From Pseudonocardia hydrocarbonoxydans (lineage in GTDB: Bacteria > Actinomycetota > Actinomycetes > Mycobacteriales > Pseudonocardiaceae), in contig NZ_BJNG01000038.1 in the NCBI RefSeq assembly GCF_006539565.1, forward strand, positions 51,592-115,591: a stretch of 64,000 nt of DNA. The letters run 5' to 3'. Made by a program: the position numbers and the translations under genes. Positions 23,352 to 31,569 of this stretch are shown here, piece by piece. Within the stretch, counting starts at the first letter, position 1; each line of letters starts with the position of its first letter. The notes under the pieces are model-generated. The model made no database searches. It saw nothing but the letters and a program-made list of their open reading frames with translations, and was not told where the DNA came from.

Positions 23352-24620
23352 ATGTTCCGCGCGCCACCACCCGAACGCCGCCGCCGCCGCGACCTCGTCG
23401 CGGCGGCGGTCGTCGTCGTGGTGCTCGCCGCGCTGGTGCTCGCCCTGGCCGCCACCAGCGACATCGCCGGCACCACCTCCCGCACCGCCGACGAGCCGAT
23501 CGCGGCCCCGCCCCCGGCGTCCGGGGCCCCGGCCGCGTTCTCGACGGCCTGGGAGGCGGCCGGCCCCGGTGCGCCGGCACCGGTGGTCGCGGGGCCCGCC
23601 GTCGTCACCGCCGAGGGGTCGACGGTCCTCGGCCGCGATCCGCGCACCGGCGAGGAGCGCTGGAGCTACACCCGCGACCTGCCGCTGTGCACCGTCGGAG
23701 CCGGGTTCCCCGGCATCGAGCAGGGCCGGGTGCTGGCCGTCTACGCCAACGACGACCTCGTCGAGGACCCCGGCGCGGGCGACGGCGCCTACTGCTCCGA
23801 GCTGACGATGCTCAGCGGCGACACCGGCGAACGGGTCGGCGCCCGCAACCCCGACTCCCGGCCCGGCACCCGGCTCCTCGCCGACGACACCTACGTGCTC
23901 GCCACCGGCACCGACCGCCTGGAGGTGTGGCGCTCCGACCTGGTCCGCACGCTGGAGTACGGCACCGTCCCGGCACAGGAGCAGGTGGGGCGCCAGCCCC
24001 GCCCCGACTGCACGCACGGGTCCGCGGCACTGGGCGGGCGCCGGGTCGCGGTGCTCGAACGCTGCCCCGGCGAGGCCACCGACCGGCTCACCGTCCTGGC
24101 CGCGGACGGCGAGGACGGCGCCGAGCAGCCGGAGGAGCGCTTCTCCGTGCTGCTGCCCGGCACCGGGGCCGTGGTGGTCGCGGTGTCGACCGCGCAGGTC
24201 GCGGTGGCCCTGCCCGACCCCGCGCGCCTGGTCGTGCTCGACGACGCGGGGGTGCAGGTGTCGGTGAGCGAGGTGGCGGGCACGGTCGCCGACCCGCCGG
24301 GGGGTGTCGCCGCCACGTCGGCGGACGACACCCACCGCTTCTGGTTCACCGGCTCGTCGGTGGTCGCCCTCGACGCCACCCAGCTCGCCCTGCTCTGGAC
24401 GCTGCCCGACGCGCTGGGCCCGCCCGTCCGCTACGGCGTCGACCTGCTCGTCCCGGTGCGCGAGGGCCTGCGGGTCGTCGACGCCGAGCGCGGCACGCCC
24501 GGGCGGCTGCTGCCGGTGTCCCGCCCGGACCCGGACGCCCCGGTCACCCTCGCCGTCGCCGGGGACGTGCTGCTCGAGCAGCGCGGCGGCCGGGTGGCCG
24601 CACTCGTCCCCGCTGCCTAG
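23352..24620 (+). CDS. Membrane-anchored PQQ-like beta-propeller protein (Rv3212-like)
   Basis: A 422-residue protein with an N-terminal membrane anchor after a basic stretch (RRRRRDLVAAAVVVVVLAALVLALAAT) and an external domain with repeated beta-propeller-like segments: VLGRDPRTGEERWSYTRDLPLCTV, MLSGDTGERVGARN, VVALDATQLALLWTLPDALG. Cys pairs (PLCTV, AYCSEL, DCTHGS, ERCPGE) suggest disulfides outside the cell. It follows rhlE as Rv3212 does in M. tuberculosis. ATG 23352 has ggagagg upstream. Function unknown. Confidence 0.82.
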   Translation: MFRAPPPERRRRRDLVAAAVVVVVLAALVLALAATSDIAGTTSRTADEPIAAPPPASGAPAAFSTAWEAAGPGAPAPVVAGPAVVTAEGSTVLGRDPRTGEERWSYTRDLPLCTVGAGFPGIEQGRVLAVYANDDLVEDPGAGDGAYCSELTMLSGDTGERVGARNPDSRPGTRLLADDTYVLATGTDRLEVWRSDLVRTLEYGTVPAQEQVGRQPRPDCTHGSAALGGRRVAVLERCPGEATDRLTVLAADGEDGAEQPEERFSVLLPGTGAVVVAVSTAQVAVALPDPARLVVLDDAGVQVSVSEVAGTVADPPGGVAATSADDTHRFWFTGSSVVALDATQLALLWTLPDALGPPVRYGVDLLVPVREGLRVVDAERGTPGRLLPVSRPDPDAPVTLAVAGDVLLEQRGGRVAALVPAA

Positions 24621-24629
24621 CCTCGGTAC

Positions 24630-25451
24630 GTGAGCACCACGGCCGACACCGGCTACTTCCCGCCCGGCAGCGCCACCCGCCGGGTCATCGGCGACCCGGC
24701 CGCCCTGATCGGCGGCTTCAGCGCCCTGTTCCTGCAGGCCCTGCACCCGCGCGCGATGGCGGGTATCGACCAGCACTCGTCGTTCCCCGACGACTTCTGG
24801 CCCCGCCTGCAGCGCACCGCCGAGTACGTCACGACGCTGGCCTTCGCCGACACCGCCACGGCCGACCGCGCCGCCGCGCGGGTGCGCGGCATCCACCGCC
24901 ACGTCCACGGCACCGACCCGGTCACCGGGCTGCCCTACTCCGCCGCCGACCCCGACCTGTTGCGCTGGGTCCACGTCACCGAGGTGAGCTCGTTCTCCGC
25001 GGCCGTGCGCCGCCTCGGCCTGATCGACGCCGCCGAGGAGGACCGCTTCCTGGCCGAGCAGGTGCGGGCGGGTGCGCTGCTCGGCGCCGTCGACCTGCCG
25101 GCGAGCCGCGCCGAGGTCGACGCCTACTTCGCCGCCGTCCGGCCCGAGCTGGTGGCGACCCCCGTCGCCCGCCGCGCGGCCCGGCGGCTCGCGCTGGCCC
25201 CCATCCCGCGCCGGATCCCGCTGCCGGTGCCGGTGGGCCCCCTCGGCGAGATGGCCGCGTCGCTGGCTCTGGCCCGGCCCGCCTGGACCGCGGTCGCGAC
25301 CGTCGCGATCGGGCTGCTGCCGCCGTGGGCGAAGCGGCTCTACCGCATCCCGCGCGTCCCGGAGATCGCCACCACCGCGGGACTGGCCACGCTGCGCGCG
25401 GCGTTCCTGGGCGTCACGCGAGCCACAGGCCGGCCAGGACCGCCGCGCTGA
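24630..25451 (+). CDS. MpaB/DUF2236 family oxygenase
   Basis: A 273-residue protein of the DUF2236 family, which includes the latex-clearing protein Lcp and the heme oxygenase MpaB. Typical are RRVIGDPAALIGGFSALFLQALHPRAMAG at the start, RVRGIHRHVHG, and DPDLLRWVHVTEVSSF, where the His and Arg residues are expected to bind heme. There is no signal peptide. GTG 24630 starts 9 nt after the upstream stop, so it may share the rhlE-side transcript. Its last 38 nt overlap the convergent small membrane protein. Substrate unknown. Confidence 0.88.
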   Translation: MSTTADTGYFPPGSATRRVIGDPAALIGGFSALFLQALHPRAMAGIDQHSSFPDDFWPRLQRTAEYVTTLAFADTATADRAAARVRGIHRHVHGTDPVTGLPYSAADPDLLRWVHVTEVSSFSAAVRRLGLIDAAEEDRFLAEQVRAGALLGAVDLPASRAEVDAYFAAVRPELVATPVARRAARRLALAPIPRRIPLPVPVGPLGEMAASLALARPAWTAVATVAIGLLPPWAKRLYRIPRVPEIATTAGLATLRAAFLGVTRATGRPGPPR

Positions 25452-25683
25452 TCAGCAGCACGACGGCGGCGGCACCGGCGCCGCGGCCGTCGGACGCCCG
25501 GTCGGCCCGTACCTGGGCCACGACGGCGGCGACCGCGGCCACCGCGTGCCAGGCCAGGAACGCGCCGTCGGGCCCGGGGGCGCCGGTGCGGGTCGCCATC
25601 ACCCAGGCGACGCCGAGGGCGACCGCGAGCACGACGAGCCCGCCCGCGAACACCCCGGACACCCGGCGCAGCACCCCGCTCAC
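25414..25683 (-). CDS. Small membrane protein downstream of the RecB-like nuclease
   Basis: An 89-residue protein with about three hydrophobic helices (VFAGGLVVLAVALGVAWVMA, AFLAWHAVAAVAAVVAQV, GAAAVVLLISAAVLAGLWLA). The GTG at 25681-25683 overlaps the stop of the RecB-like gene (GTGA), so it is the distal gene of that operon. Its 3' end runs 38 nt into the convergent MpaB gene. It is not recognised as a characterised family. Confidence 0.65.
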   Translation of the reverse strand: MSGVLRRVSGVFAGGLVVLAVALGVAWVMATRTGAPGPDGAFLAWHAVAAVAAVVAQVRADRASDGRGAGAAAVVLLISAAVLAGLWLA

Positions 25684-26522
25684 GGCGCCAGCCCGTCCCA
25701 CGGAGCGGGCTCCGGCACCGCCGCACGCCCCTCGGGACAGTGCCGGCGCACCCCGCAGGTGCCGCAGGACGGCGAGATCCGGGGCGGGAACAGCGCCTCC
25801 GGGTCGCCGCCCGCGGCCAGGGCGTCGGTGGCGCCGGCCAGCTCCGCCGCGGTCGCCTCGGCCCGCCCCAGCGCCGCCCGCAGCGTCCGCTCGTCGTGGT
25901 CGAAGGCGTGCACCTCGCCGGTCGGCAGGTGGTGCAGCTCGACGCGCGTGCACGCGCGGTGCAGCGTGCGCGCGGTGGCGACGGCGTAGAGCGCGAGCGC
26001 CTCGGAGTCGCGGGCGTCGTCGGCGGACAGACCGCGGCGCCCGGTCTTGTAGTCGACGACCACCGCCTCACGGCCGCGCGCGTCGATCCGGTCGACCCGG
26101 CCCTCGGCGACGATCCGCTCGGTGGACACCGACACCCACTGCTCGACGCCCAGCGGCTCGGCCCCGCCCAGGTCCCCGCCCGCCCCGTCGGTGACGTAGG
26201 CGGCCACCCAGCCCCTGGCCCGCTCGCGGTGCACCTGCTCCTGCGCGGCGTCGCGGAAGCCCTCGCCGTTCCAGTTGCGGTCGACGAACGCCGCGGCGGC
26301 GTCCGGGGTGCGGCGGGCGGGCGGCAGGCCGTAGAACGCGCGCAGCGCCAGGTGCACCACCGCGCCCAGCGTGCTGCTCGCGCGCCCCCCGCCGCGGGAG
26401 GCCCGGTCGAGATAGCCCAGCCGGTAGCGGCGGGGGCAGTCGCGCCAGGTGCCGAGCCGGGCGGGGGTGACCCGCACCAGCCGGGGCGCGACGAAGTCGA
26501 AGCCGAGCTGCCCGGAGCTCAT
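25680..26522 (-). CDS. RecB-family PD-(D/E)XK exonuclease
   Basis: A 280-residue single-domain nuclease of the PDDEXK_1/RecB type. The N-terminus has ARLGTWRDCPRRYRLGYLDRA, with an early Cys. The catalytic core is VDRIDARGREAVVVDYKTGRRG (Asp...Asp-Tyr-Lys), and the C-terminal PSCGTCGVRRHCPEG supplies three more Cys, so a 4Fe-4S cluster like that of AddB/Cas4 is likely. It probably cuts single-stranded ends in repair. ATG 26522 is used; GTG 26528 is also possible. Four-nt overlap with the following small membrane gene. Confidence 0.88.
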   Translation of the reverse strand: MSSGQLGFDFVAPRLVRVTPARLGTWRDCPRRYRLGYLDRASRGGGRASSTLGAVVHLALRAFYGLPPARRTPDAAAAFVDRNWNGEGFRDAAQEQVHRERARGWVAAYVTDGAGGDLGGAEPLGVEQWVSVSTERIVAEGRVDRIDARGREAVVVDYKTGRRGLSADDARDSEALALYAVATARTLHRACTRVELHHLPTGEVHAFDHDERTLRAALGRAEATAAELAGATDALAAGGDPEALFPPRISPSCGTCGVRRHCPEGRAAVPEPAPWDGLAP

Positions 26523-26552
26523 GCGCACACTGCCACCGCGCCACGGTAGCGG

Positions 26553-27428
26553 TCAGCCGGTGACCACCCCGACGCCGCCCACGGCCCGCTCGACCAGCGC
26601 GTCGAGGGCGTCGGCGCCGGTGGTCTCGGCCGCGATCGGGGTGGTCTTGTTGGTGCCGTGGTAGTCGCTGGAGCCCGTCGCGACCAGGCCGTGCTCCGCC
26701 GCCAGGTCGCGCAGCAGCGCGCGGTCCTCCGGCGCGTGGTCGGGGTGGTCGACCTCGACCCCGCCCAGCCCGGCCGCCGCCAGCTCGACCAGCACCGAGG
26801 GCTCGATCACCCGTCCCCGCCTGCGGGCCAGCGGGTGCGCGAACACCGCGACCCCCCCGGCGGCCCGCACCATCTCCACAGCCGTGCGCACGTCGGTGTC
26901 GCGCTTGGGGACGTAGAACGGGCTACCGGTGTAGAGCAGCTTCGCGAACGCCTCGTTCACGCTCTCGACGACACCCGCGGCCACCAGCGCCCGCGCGAGG
27001 TGCGGCCGTCCGGCGCTGGCGCCCTCGGGGAGGTAGGCGAAGACCGTCTCGACGTCGACGGGATACCCCGCGTCGGCCATCTTCCCGACCATCCCGACGA
27101 GCCGGTGGTGGCGCTCCTCGCGCAGCCGCGCCTGCTCGGAGACGATCGCGGAGTGCGTGGGGTCGAACAGGTAACCCAGCAGGTGCACCGACACGTCGGG
27201 GTCGTCGCGCCCGGTCGGGCTCACGCACGAGAACTCCGCGCCGCGGACCAGCCGCATGCCGCGCGGGAGCGCGGCGACCGCCTCGTCCCAGCCCGCGGTG
27301 GTGTCGTGGTCGGTGATCGCCAGCACGTCGACGCCCGCCGCGGCGGCGGTGGCCACCAGCTGCGCGGGGGTGTCGGTGCCGTCGGAGGTGGTGGTATGCG
27401 CGTGCAGGTCGATCCGGGGTGAGGCCAC
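26553..27428 (-). CDS. PHP-domain phosphoesterase (nucleoside bisphosphatase/RNase AM-like)
   Basis: A 291-residue PHP protein with all metal motifs: IDLHAHTTTSDGTDTPAQLV (HxH), LAITDHDTTAGWDEA (D-H-D), RGAEFSC (Glu), FAHPLARR (His), EVDHPDH and ATGSSDYHG. Family members hydrolyse 3',5'-nucleoside bisphosphates or trim 5' ends of RNA in the cytosol. GTG 27428 gives the usual start directly before the HxH motif. It is followed within 31 nt by the RecB-like gene on the same strand. Confidence 0.9.
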   Translation of the reverse strand: MASPRIDLHAHTTTSDGTDTPAQLVATAAAAGVDVLAITDHDTTAGWDEAVAALPRGMRLVRGAEFSCVSPTGRDDPDVSVHLLGYLFDPTHSAIVSEQARLREERHHRLVGMVGKMADAGYPVDVETVFAYLPEGASAGRPHLARALVAAGVVESVNEAFAKLLYTGSPFYVPKRDTDVRTAVEMVRAAGGVAVFAHPLARRRGRVIEPSVLVELAAAGLGGVEVDHPDHAPEDRALLRDLAAEHGLVATGSSDYHGTNKTTPIAAETTGADALDALVERAVGGVGVVTG

Positions 27429-27441
27429 GCCGCACGCTACG

Positions 27442-28011
27442 TCAGCGGCGCCAGCGCGGCCGGGCCAGCATGCCCGTGGCGCGCGTCTTGCCCTTCTCCC
27501 CGAACACCAGCTCGGACAGCGCCTCGTAGATCTCCTCCGGGCGCGGCATGTAGTCGATCCGGTTGAGCGCCTGGATCTGCCCGGCCGACTCGACGATCAT
27601 CGTGCCGTAGCCGAACATCCGGCCGCCCAGCGTGCGCTGGAACGTCAGGTCGGTGACCTTGCTCAGCGGCATCATCTTCACGTTGTGGACGATGATCCCC
27701 TCGGCCAGCATCACCCGCTTGTCGGTGATCACGATGCGCTCGATCCACCACAGGATCGTCAGCACGGTGAACCGCAGGACCGCGACCAGACCGAGGTAGA
27801 AGGTGATGTTGTCGGCGAGCACCGCACCGAAGGTCGGCTCGCCCGAGGCGGGGGTGTTCGGCTCGATCCACAGCTGGATGATGACCAGCAGCAGCAGGAA
27901 CAGGGCCGTCTCGGTGAGATGCTTGATCATCACCGCCCAGTGCTGGCGCACACGGATGACCCGCCGCTCCGTCGGGAGCAGGTACTCGTCGATCTCCCGG
28001 GGGGCGAGCAC
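27442..28011 (-). CDS. Bacterial PH-domain membrane protein
   Basis: A 189-residue protein with two membrane helices (TETALFLLLLVIIQLWI and ITFYLGLVAVLRFTVLTILWW) followed by a bPH2/YdbS-like domain, RIVITDKRVMLAEGIIVHNVKMMPLSKVTDLTFQRTLGGRMFGYGTMIVESAGQ. This fold is common in small actinobacterial membrane proteins of unknown role. GTG 28011; the small gene upstream ends 4 nt away. Confidence 0.88.
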   Translation of the reverse strand: MLAPREIDEYLLPTERRVIRVRQHWAVMIKHLTETALFLLLLVIIQLWIEPNTPASGEPTFGAVLADNITFYLGLVAVLRFTVLTILWWIERIVITDKRVMLAEGIIVHNVKMMPLSKVTDLTFQRTLGGRMFGYGTMIVESAGQIQALNRIDYMPRPEEIYEALSELVFGEKGKTRATGMLARPRWRR

Positions 28012-28014
28012 GGC

Positions 28015-28173
28015 CTACACGAGCTCGGTGAAGAACGTGACGATCGAGTTCGCGGCGTCGGAGAGGATGCCACCGATGTTCTGGACCGACTGCGCAGCGC
28101 TGCCCGGCTGGGTGACCACGAAGAAGATCAGCAACGCGATCGCGAGCAGTCCGACGATCTTCCTGACGTTCAC
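28015..28173 (-). CDS. Small single-span membrane protein (52 residues)
   Basis: GTG 28173 opens a 52-residue frame: VNVRKIVGLLAIALLIFFVVTQP, then an amphipathic helix with SVQNIGGILSDAANSIVTFFTELV. One membrane span and a short polar tail. It lies 4 nt before the PH-domain gene on the same strand, so the two are probably coexpressed and may interact. It resembles small conserved actinobacterial proteins of unknown function seen beside PH-domain genes. Confidence 0.7.
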   Translation of the reverse strand: MNVRKIVGLLAIALLIFFVVTQPGSAAQSVQNIGGILSDAANSIVTFFTELV

Positions 28174-28277
28174 CCGTACCACCGTTCCGAGCCGGAGTTG
28201 GACCGCTTCCGCACTGATTTGTACAGCACCCGCGCGACCCAGGGTATCCGGCACGCGGGCCAGTACGGTGCACATCT

Positions 28278-28673
28278 GTGACCGAACGTAACGATATGAC
28301 TCCCTGTGTCGGGGGTCTCGTCTACGACGTCCACGGCCGCCTGCTGCTGGTCCGACGGGCCAACGAGCCGGGCCGCGGGCGGTGGTCCGTGCCTGGTGGG
28401 AGGGTCGAGGCCGGGGAGGACGACGCGGCCGCGGTGGTGCGCGAGATGCGCGAGGAGACCGGTCTGCACGTGACCCCCGGTCGCCTGATCGGGCGAGTGG
28501 TGCGGGGGCCGTACGGCATCGCGGACTACGCCTGCACGGTCGTCGGCGGCGCCCTGCGGGCCGGCGACGACGCACTCGACGCCCGCTGGTGCTCGGCCGC
28601 CGACCTCGCCGCGCTGCCGCTCGTCGACGGGCTCGTGGAGACCCTCGACGCCTGGGGCGCGCTCCCCCGCTGA
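28278..28673 (+). CDS. Nudix hydrolase
   Basis: A 131-residue Nudix protein with a full Nudix box, GGRVEAGEDDAAAVVREMREETGL, and the strand LLLVRRANEPGRGRWSVPGG before it, as in ADP-ribose or (d)NTP pyrophosphatases. It cleaves nucleoside diphosphate-X compounds with Mg2+. GTG 28278 is preceded by the short divergent region shared with the small membrane gene. Substrate not predictable. Confidence 0.92.
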   Translation: MTERNDMTPCVGGLVYDVHGRLLLVRRANEPGRGRWSVPGGRVEAGEDDAAAVVREMREETGLHVTPGRLIGRVVRGPYGIADYACTVVGGALRAGDDALDARWCSAADLAALPLVDGLVETLDAWGALPR

Positions 28674-28694
28674 GGGTGCGCGCCCCGGGCGGCG

Positions 28695-29198
28695 TCAGAC
28701 CTGCGGCTCGGGGCGCCCGGCCTGCTCGCCGCCGCGCGCGTCGCCGTAGGACCTCTTGGGGATCATCACCTTGCGCCGGAACGTGCACACGACGGTGCCG
28801 TCCTGCTTGTAGCCGCGCGTCTCGACGTAGACGACGCCGCGGTCGTCCTTGGACTTCGACGGCGTCTTGTCCAGTACCTCGGTCTCGCCGTAGATGGTGT
28901 CGCCGTGGAAGGTCGGCTTCGTGTGCTTGAGCGACTCCACCTCCAGGTTGGCGATGGCCTTGCCCGACACGTCCGGCACCGACATCCCCAGCAGCAGCGA
29001 GTAGATGTAGTTGCCCACCACCACGTTCTTGCCGAACTCGGTGGTCTCCTGCGCGAAGTGCGCGTCGAGGTGCAGCGGGTGGTGGTTCATCGTGATCAGA
29101 CAGAAGAGGTGGTCGTCGTACTCGGTGACCGTCTTCCCGGGCCAGTGCTTGTACACCGCACCGACCTCGAACTCCTCGTAGTACCGCCCGAACTGCAA
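28695..29198 (-). CDS. MaoC family (R)-hydratase/dehydratase, TTG start
   Basis: A 167-residue hot-dog-fold hydratase: FGRYYEEFEVGAVYKHWPGKTVTEYDDHLFCLITMNHHPLHLDAHFA carries the catalytic Asp/His motif of MaoC enzymes. FGKNVVVGNYIYSLLLGMSV and KPTFHGDTIYGETEVLDK are typical of mesaconyl/methylmalyl-CoA dehydratase-like members. TTG 29198 is preferred because AGGAGG lies 8 nt upstream; the TTG at 29204 is only 2 nt from it. An acyl-CoA dehydrogenase (33109) and a CitE-like lyase (34906) on the same strand would complete the usual trio, though they are not adjacent. Confidence 0.9.
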   Translation of the reverse strand: MQFGRYYEEFEVGAVYKHWPGKTVTEYDDHLFCLITMNHHPLHLDAHFAQETTEFGKNVVVGNYIYSLLLGMSVPDVSGKAIANLEVESLKHTKPTFHGDTIYGETEVLDKTPSKSKDDRGVVYVETRGYKQDGTVVCTFRRKVMIPKRSYGDARGGEQAGRPEPQV

Positions 29199-29297
29199 CG
29201 TCAACGCCTCCTGAGCCGATGTAGGTCTCCGAGGAGTAATCTAGTCAACGGCCTCGCGCACAGCGGGGCGATGGTCGACACAGGGATTGAGAGGTGA

Positions 29298-29363
29298 GCG
29301 CGGTGCCGACGGCACCCGGTTGTAGTAGTCGCCGCGCCCCCGACCGAGTCCGCCGCTAGCGGG
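29298..29363 (+). promoter_or_regulatory. Structured leader of corA
   Basis: Upstream of corA, GGTGCC GAC GGCACC (29302-29316) is a perfect hairpin, GCGCGG (29298-29303) can alternatively pair with CCGCGC (29332-29337), and CCGCTAGCGG (29353-29362) is a palindrome. These mutually exclusive pairings look like a regulatory leader. I could not match it to the M-box or another known magnesium riboswitch. Confidence 0.3.
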
Positions 29364-29418
29364 TTCCTGCAGGTCCGGGGCGTGAACTCGTGCGTTCCGA
29401 ACCTCCTGGAGGTACCCC

Positions 29419-30516
29419 GTGCCGCCGCTGTCCTCGATCCGCCCTGCCATCCGGGCGGCCTCGCGCATCACCACCCGCATCTCCGAGCCGCTGCTGCCCA
29501 AGCTGCGCGTGCCCGTCTCCGCCTACGTCGTCGACTGCGCCGTGTACGTCGACGGCGAGCGCCTGCCCGGCCGCTGGACCCACGACGGCGCCCTCGCCGA
29601 GGTCCGCAGGCGCGAGGAGGGCTTCGTCTGGATCGGGCTCCACGAGCCCGACGAGGAGCAGATCACCAGCATCGCCGACGTGTTCGGGCTGCACGAGCTC
29701 GCCGTCGAGGACGCCGTGCACGCCCACCAGCGCCCCAAGCTGGAGCGCTACGAGGACATGCTGTTCATGGTGCTCAAGACCGTCTGCTACATCGGCAACG
29801 GCCAGCCCACCGCCGAGCACGAGATCGTCGAGACCGGCGAGGTCATGGTGTTCGTCGGACCCGACTTCGCGATCACCGTCCGGCACGGCAAGCACTCCTC
29901 GCTGCGCGACGTCCGCAGCCGGCTGGAGGCCGACCCGGAGCAGCTCGCGCAGGGCCCGGCCGCGGTCCTGCACGCGATCGCCGACCGCGTCGTCGACACC
30001 TACCTCGAGGTCACCGAGGCCATCGAGGACGACATCGACGAGCTGGAGGCGCAGGTCTTCACCCCCCGCTCCACGATGGACGCCGAGCAGATCTACGTCA
30101 TGAAGCGCGAGGTGCTGGAGCTGCGCCGCGCCGTGGTGCCGCTGGCCACGCCGCTGCGCAAGCTCACCGAGGGCTACAGCGCCCTGGTCCCGCACGACGT
30201 GCGCTCCTACTTCCGCGACGTCGACGACCACCTCGTCACCGTGGTGGAGCGGGTGGCGGGCTTCAACGAACTGCTCACCACGCTCGTCGACGCGTCGCTG
30301 GCGAAGATCACGATGCAGCAGAACAACGACATGCGGAAGATCACCTCGTACGCCGCGCTGATCACCGTGCCCACGATGATCGCGGGCATCTACGGCATGA
30401 ACTTCGAGTACATGCCCGAGCTCTCGCACCCGTTGGGCTATCCGGCCGTGCTGCTGTCCATCGCGCTGATCTGCGGTTTCCTGTTCCGACAGTTCCGGCG
30501 CAACCACTGGCTGTGA
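29419..30516 (+). CDS. corA: CorA family Mg2+/Co2+ transporter
   Basis: A 365-residue CorA channel. The large N-terminal cytosolic funnel (WIGLHEPDEEQITSIADVFGLHELAVEDAVHAHQRPKLERYEDMLFMVL, a very typical stretch) is followed by a long stalk helix and two C-terminal membrane helices, the first ending in the selectivity motif YGMNFEYMPEL. CorA forms pentamers in the inner membrane. GTG 29419 follows ctggagg. The C-terminus ends QFRRNHWL, as usual. A structured leader precedes it. Confidence 0.95.
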   Translation: MPPLSSIRPAIRAASRITTRISEPLLPKLRVPVSAYVVDCAVYVDGERLPGRWTHDGALAEVRRREEGFVWIGLHEPDEEQITSIADVFGLHELAVEDAVHAHQRPKLERYEDMLFMVLKTVCYIGNGQPTAEHEIVETGEVMVFVGPDFAITVRHGKHSSLRDVRSRLEADPEQLAQGPAAVLHAIADRVVDTYLEVTEAIEDDIDELEAQVFTPRSTMDAEQIYVMKREVLELRRAVVPLATPLRKLTEGYSALVPHDVRSYFRDVDDHLVTVVERVAGFNELLTTLVDASLAKITMQQNNDMRKITSYAALITVPTMIAGIYGMNFEYMPELSHPLGYPAVLLSIALICGFLFRQFRRNHWL

Positions 30517-30529
30517 CCTGTACCGGTCG

Positions 30530-30551
30530 CCGCGCCCCGTCCGGGGCGCGG
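30530..30551. terminator. Hairpin terminator after corA
   Basis: CCGCGCCCCG (30530-30539) and CGGGGCGCGG (30542-30551) form a near-gapless 10-bp inverted repeat 14 nt after the corA stop. There is no T-run. It separates corA from the Rieske gene that starts 17 nt later. Confidence 0.6.
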
Positions 30552-30567
30552 TCCTAATCTGGGGTGC

Positions 30568-31563
30568 GTGAACGAGCACCGTTCCGACCGCCCCGTCAAC
30601 CCCCTGCGGCTGTTCCCCCGCCCGGCCTGGGCCGAACAGGCACCCACGTGGGCCGACGCGAAACCCGGCGTCATCCGCGCCGCGCTGGCCCGCGCGCAGG
30701 CCCGGCCCTCCGGGGGCTGGTTCGTGGTGGCCGGCAGCCGGGAGATCCGCCGGGGCACCACGTTCGGGCGCGTCGTCGGGGGCCGCGAGGTCGTCCTGTG
30801 GCGCGACGACGACGGCACCCTGCACGCCGGTCCCGGCGCCTGCCCGCACCTGGGAGCGGCGCTGTGCGACACCCCCGTCCACGGCGGGCGGGTCGTCTGC
30901 CGCTGGCACGGGCTCGCGCTCGGCCCCGAGGGCCGGCCCGGCTGGCGCCCCTTCCCCGCCCACGACGACGGCGTGCTGGCCTGGGTGCGCCTGGAGGCGG
31001 CGGGCGAGGCCGTCACCGAGGCGCCGGTGCTGGGCCCGCGTCCCGACCCCGCACGCAGCCTGCCCACCGTCGCCACCGTGATCGGCCGGTGCGAACCGGA
31101 GGACGTGCTGGCCAACCGGCTCGACCCGTGGCACGGCGCCTGGTTCCACCCGTACTCGTTCGCGAACCTGCGGGTGCTCTCGGCCCCACGGCTCGACTCC
31201 CCGCCCGCCGAGGACCGCTTCCTCGTCGAAGTCACCTTCACCCTGGCCCGCAGGCTCGGCGTGCCGGTCCGGGCCGAGTTCACCTGCCCCGACCCGCGCA
31301 CGATCACGATGGAGATCGTCGACGGGGAGGGCGCGGGCTCGGTCGTGGAGACCCACGCGACGCCGCTGCGGCCCGGCCCCGACGGGCGCCCGCGCACCGC
31401 GGTGATCGAGGCCGTCGTCGCCCACTCCGACCGGCCCGGCTTCGTGCACTCGCGCAAGGTCGCCGCGGCCGTGCGCCCGCTGGTGGCGACGGTGGCGAAG
31501 CGGCTGTGGCGCGACGACCTGGACTACGCCGAGCGCCGCTACGAGCTGCGCTCCCGCCGCTGA
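30568..31563 (+). CDS. Rieske [2Fe-2S] protein with DUF5914-like C-terminus
   Basis: A 331-residue protein. The Rieske cluster is complete: ACPHLGAAL (Cys-x-His) and CRWHGLAL (Cys-x2-His), at about residues 90-120. The C-terminal half (LPTVATVIGRCEPEDVLANRLDPWHGAWFHPYSFANLRVL) matches the DUF5914 type seen in actinobacterial carotenoid clusters. No mononuclear-iron oxygenase His-His-Asp triad is evident in standard form. The convergent methyltransferase gene next to it is the kind often found with DUF5914 in carotenoid loci, but no crt genes are in this window. It is probably a redox or desaturase-like step on a lipid; uncertain. Confidence 0.8.
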   Translation: MNEHRSDRPVNPLRLFPRPAWAEQAPTWADAKPGVIRAALARAQARPSGGWFVVAGSREIRRGTTFGRVVGGREVVLWRDDDGTLHAGPGACPHLGAALCDTPVHGGRVVCRWHGLALGPEGRPGWRPFPAHDDGVLAWVRLEAAGEAVTEAPVLGPRPDPARSLPTVATVIGRCEPEDVLANRLDPWHGAWFHPYSFANLRVLSAPRLDSPPAEDRFLVEVTFTLARRLGVPVRAEFTCPDPRTITMEIVDGEGAGSVVETHATPLRPGPDGRPRTAVIEAVVAHSDRPGFVHSRKVAAAVRPLVATVAKRLWRDDLDYAERRYELRSRR

Positions 31564-31569
31564 TCCACC

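Noticed and set aside
29205..29418. M-box (ykoK) magnesium riboswitch before corA
   Set aside because: The leader contains hairpins but not the conserved M-box core as I know it; kept only as an unassigned structured leader.
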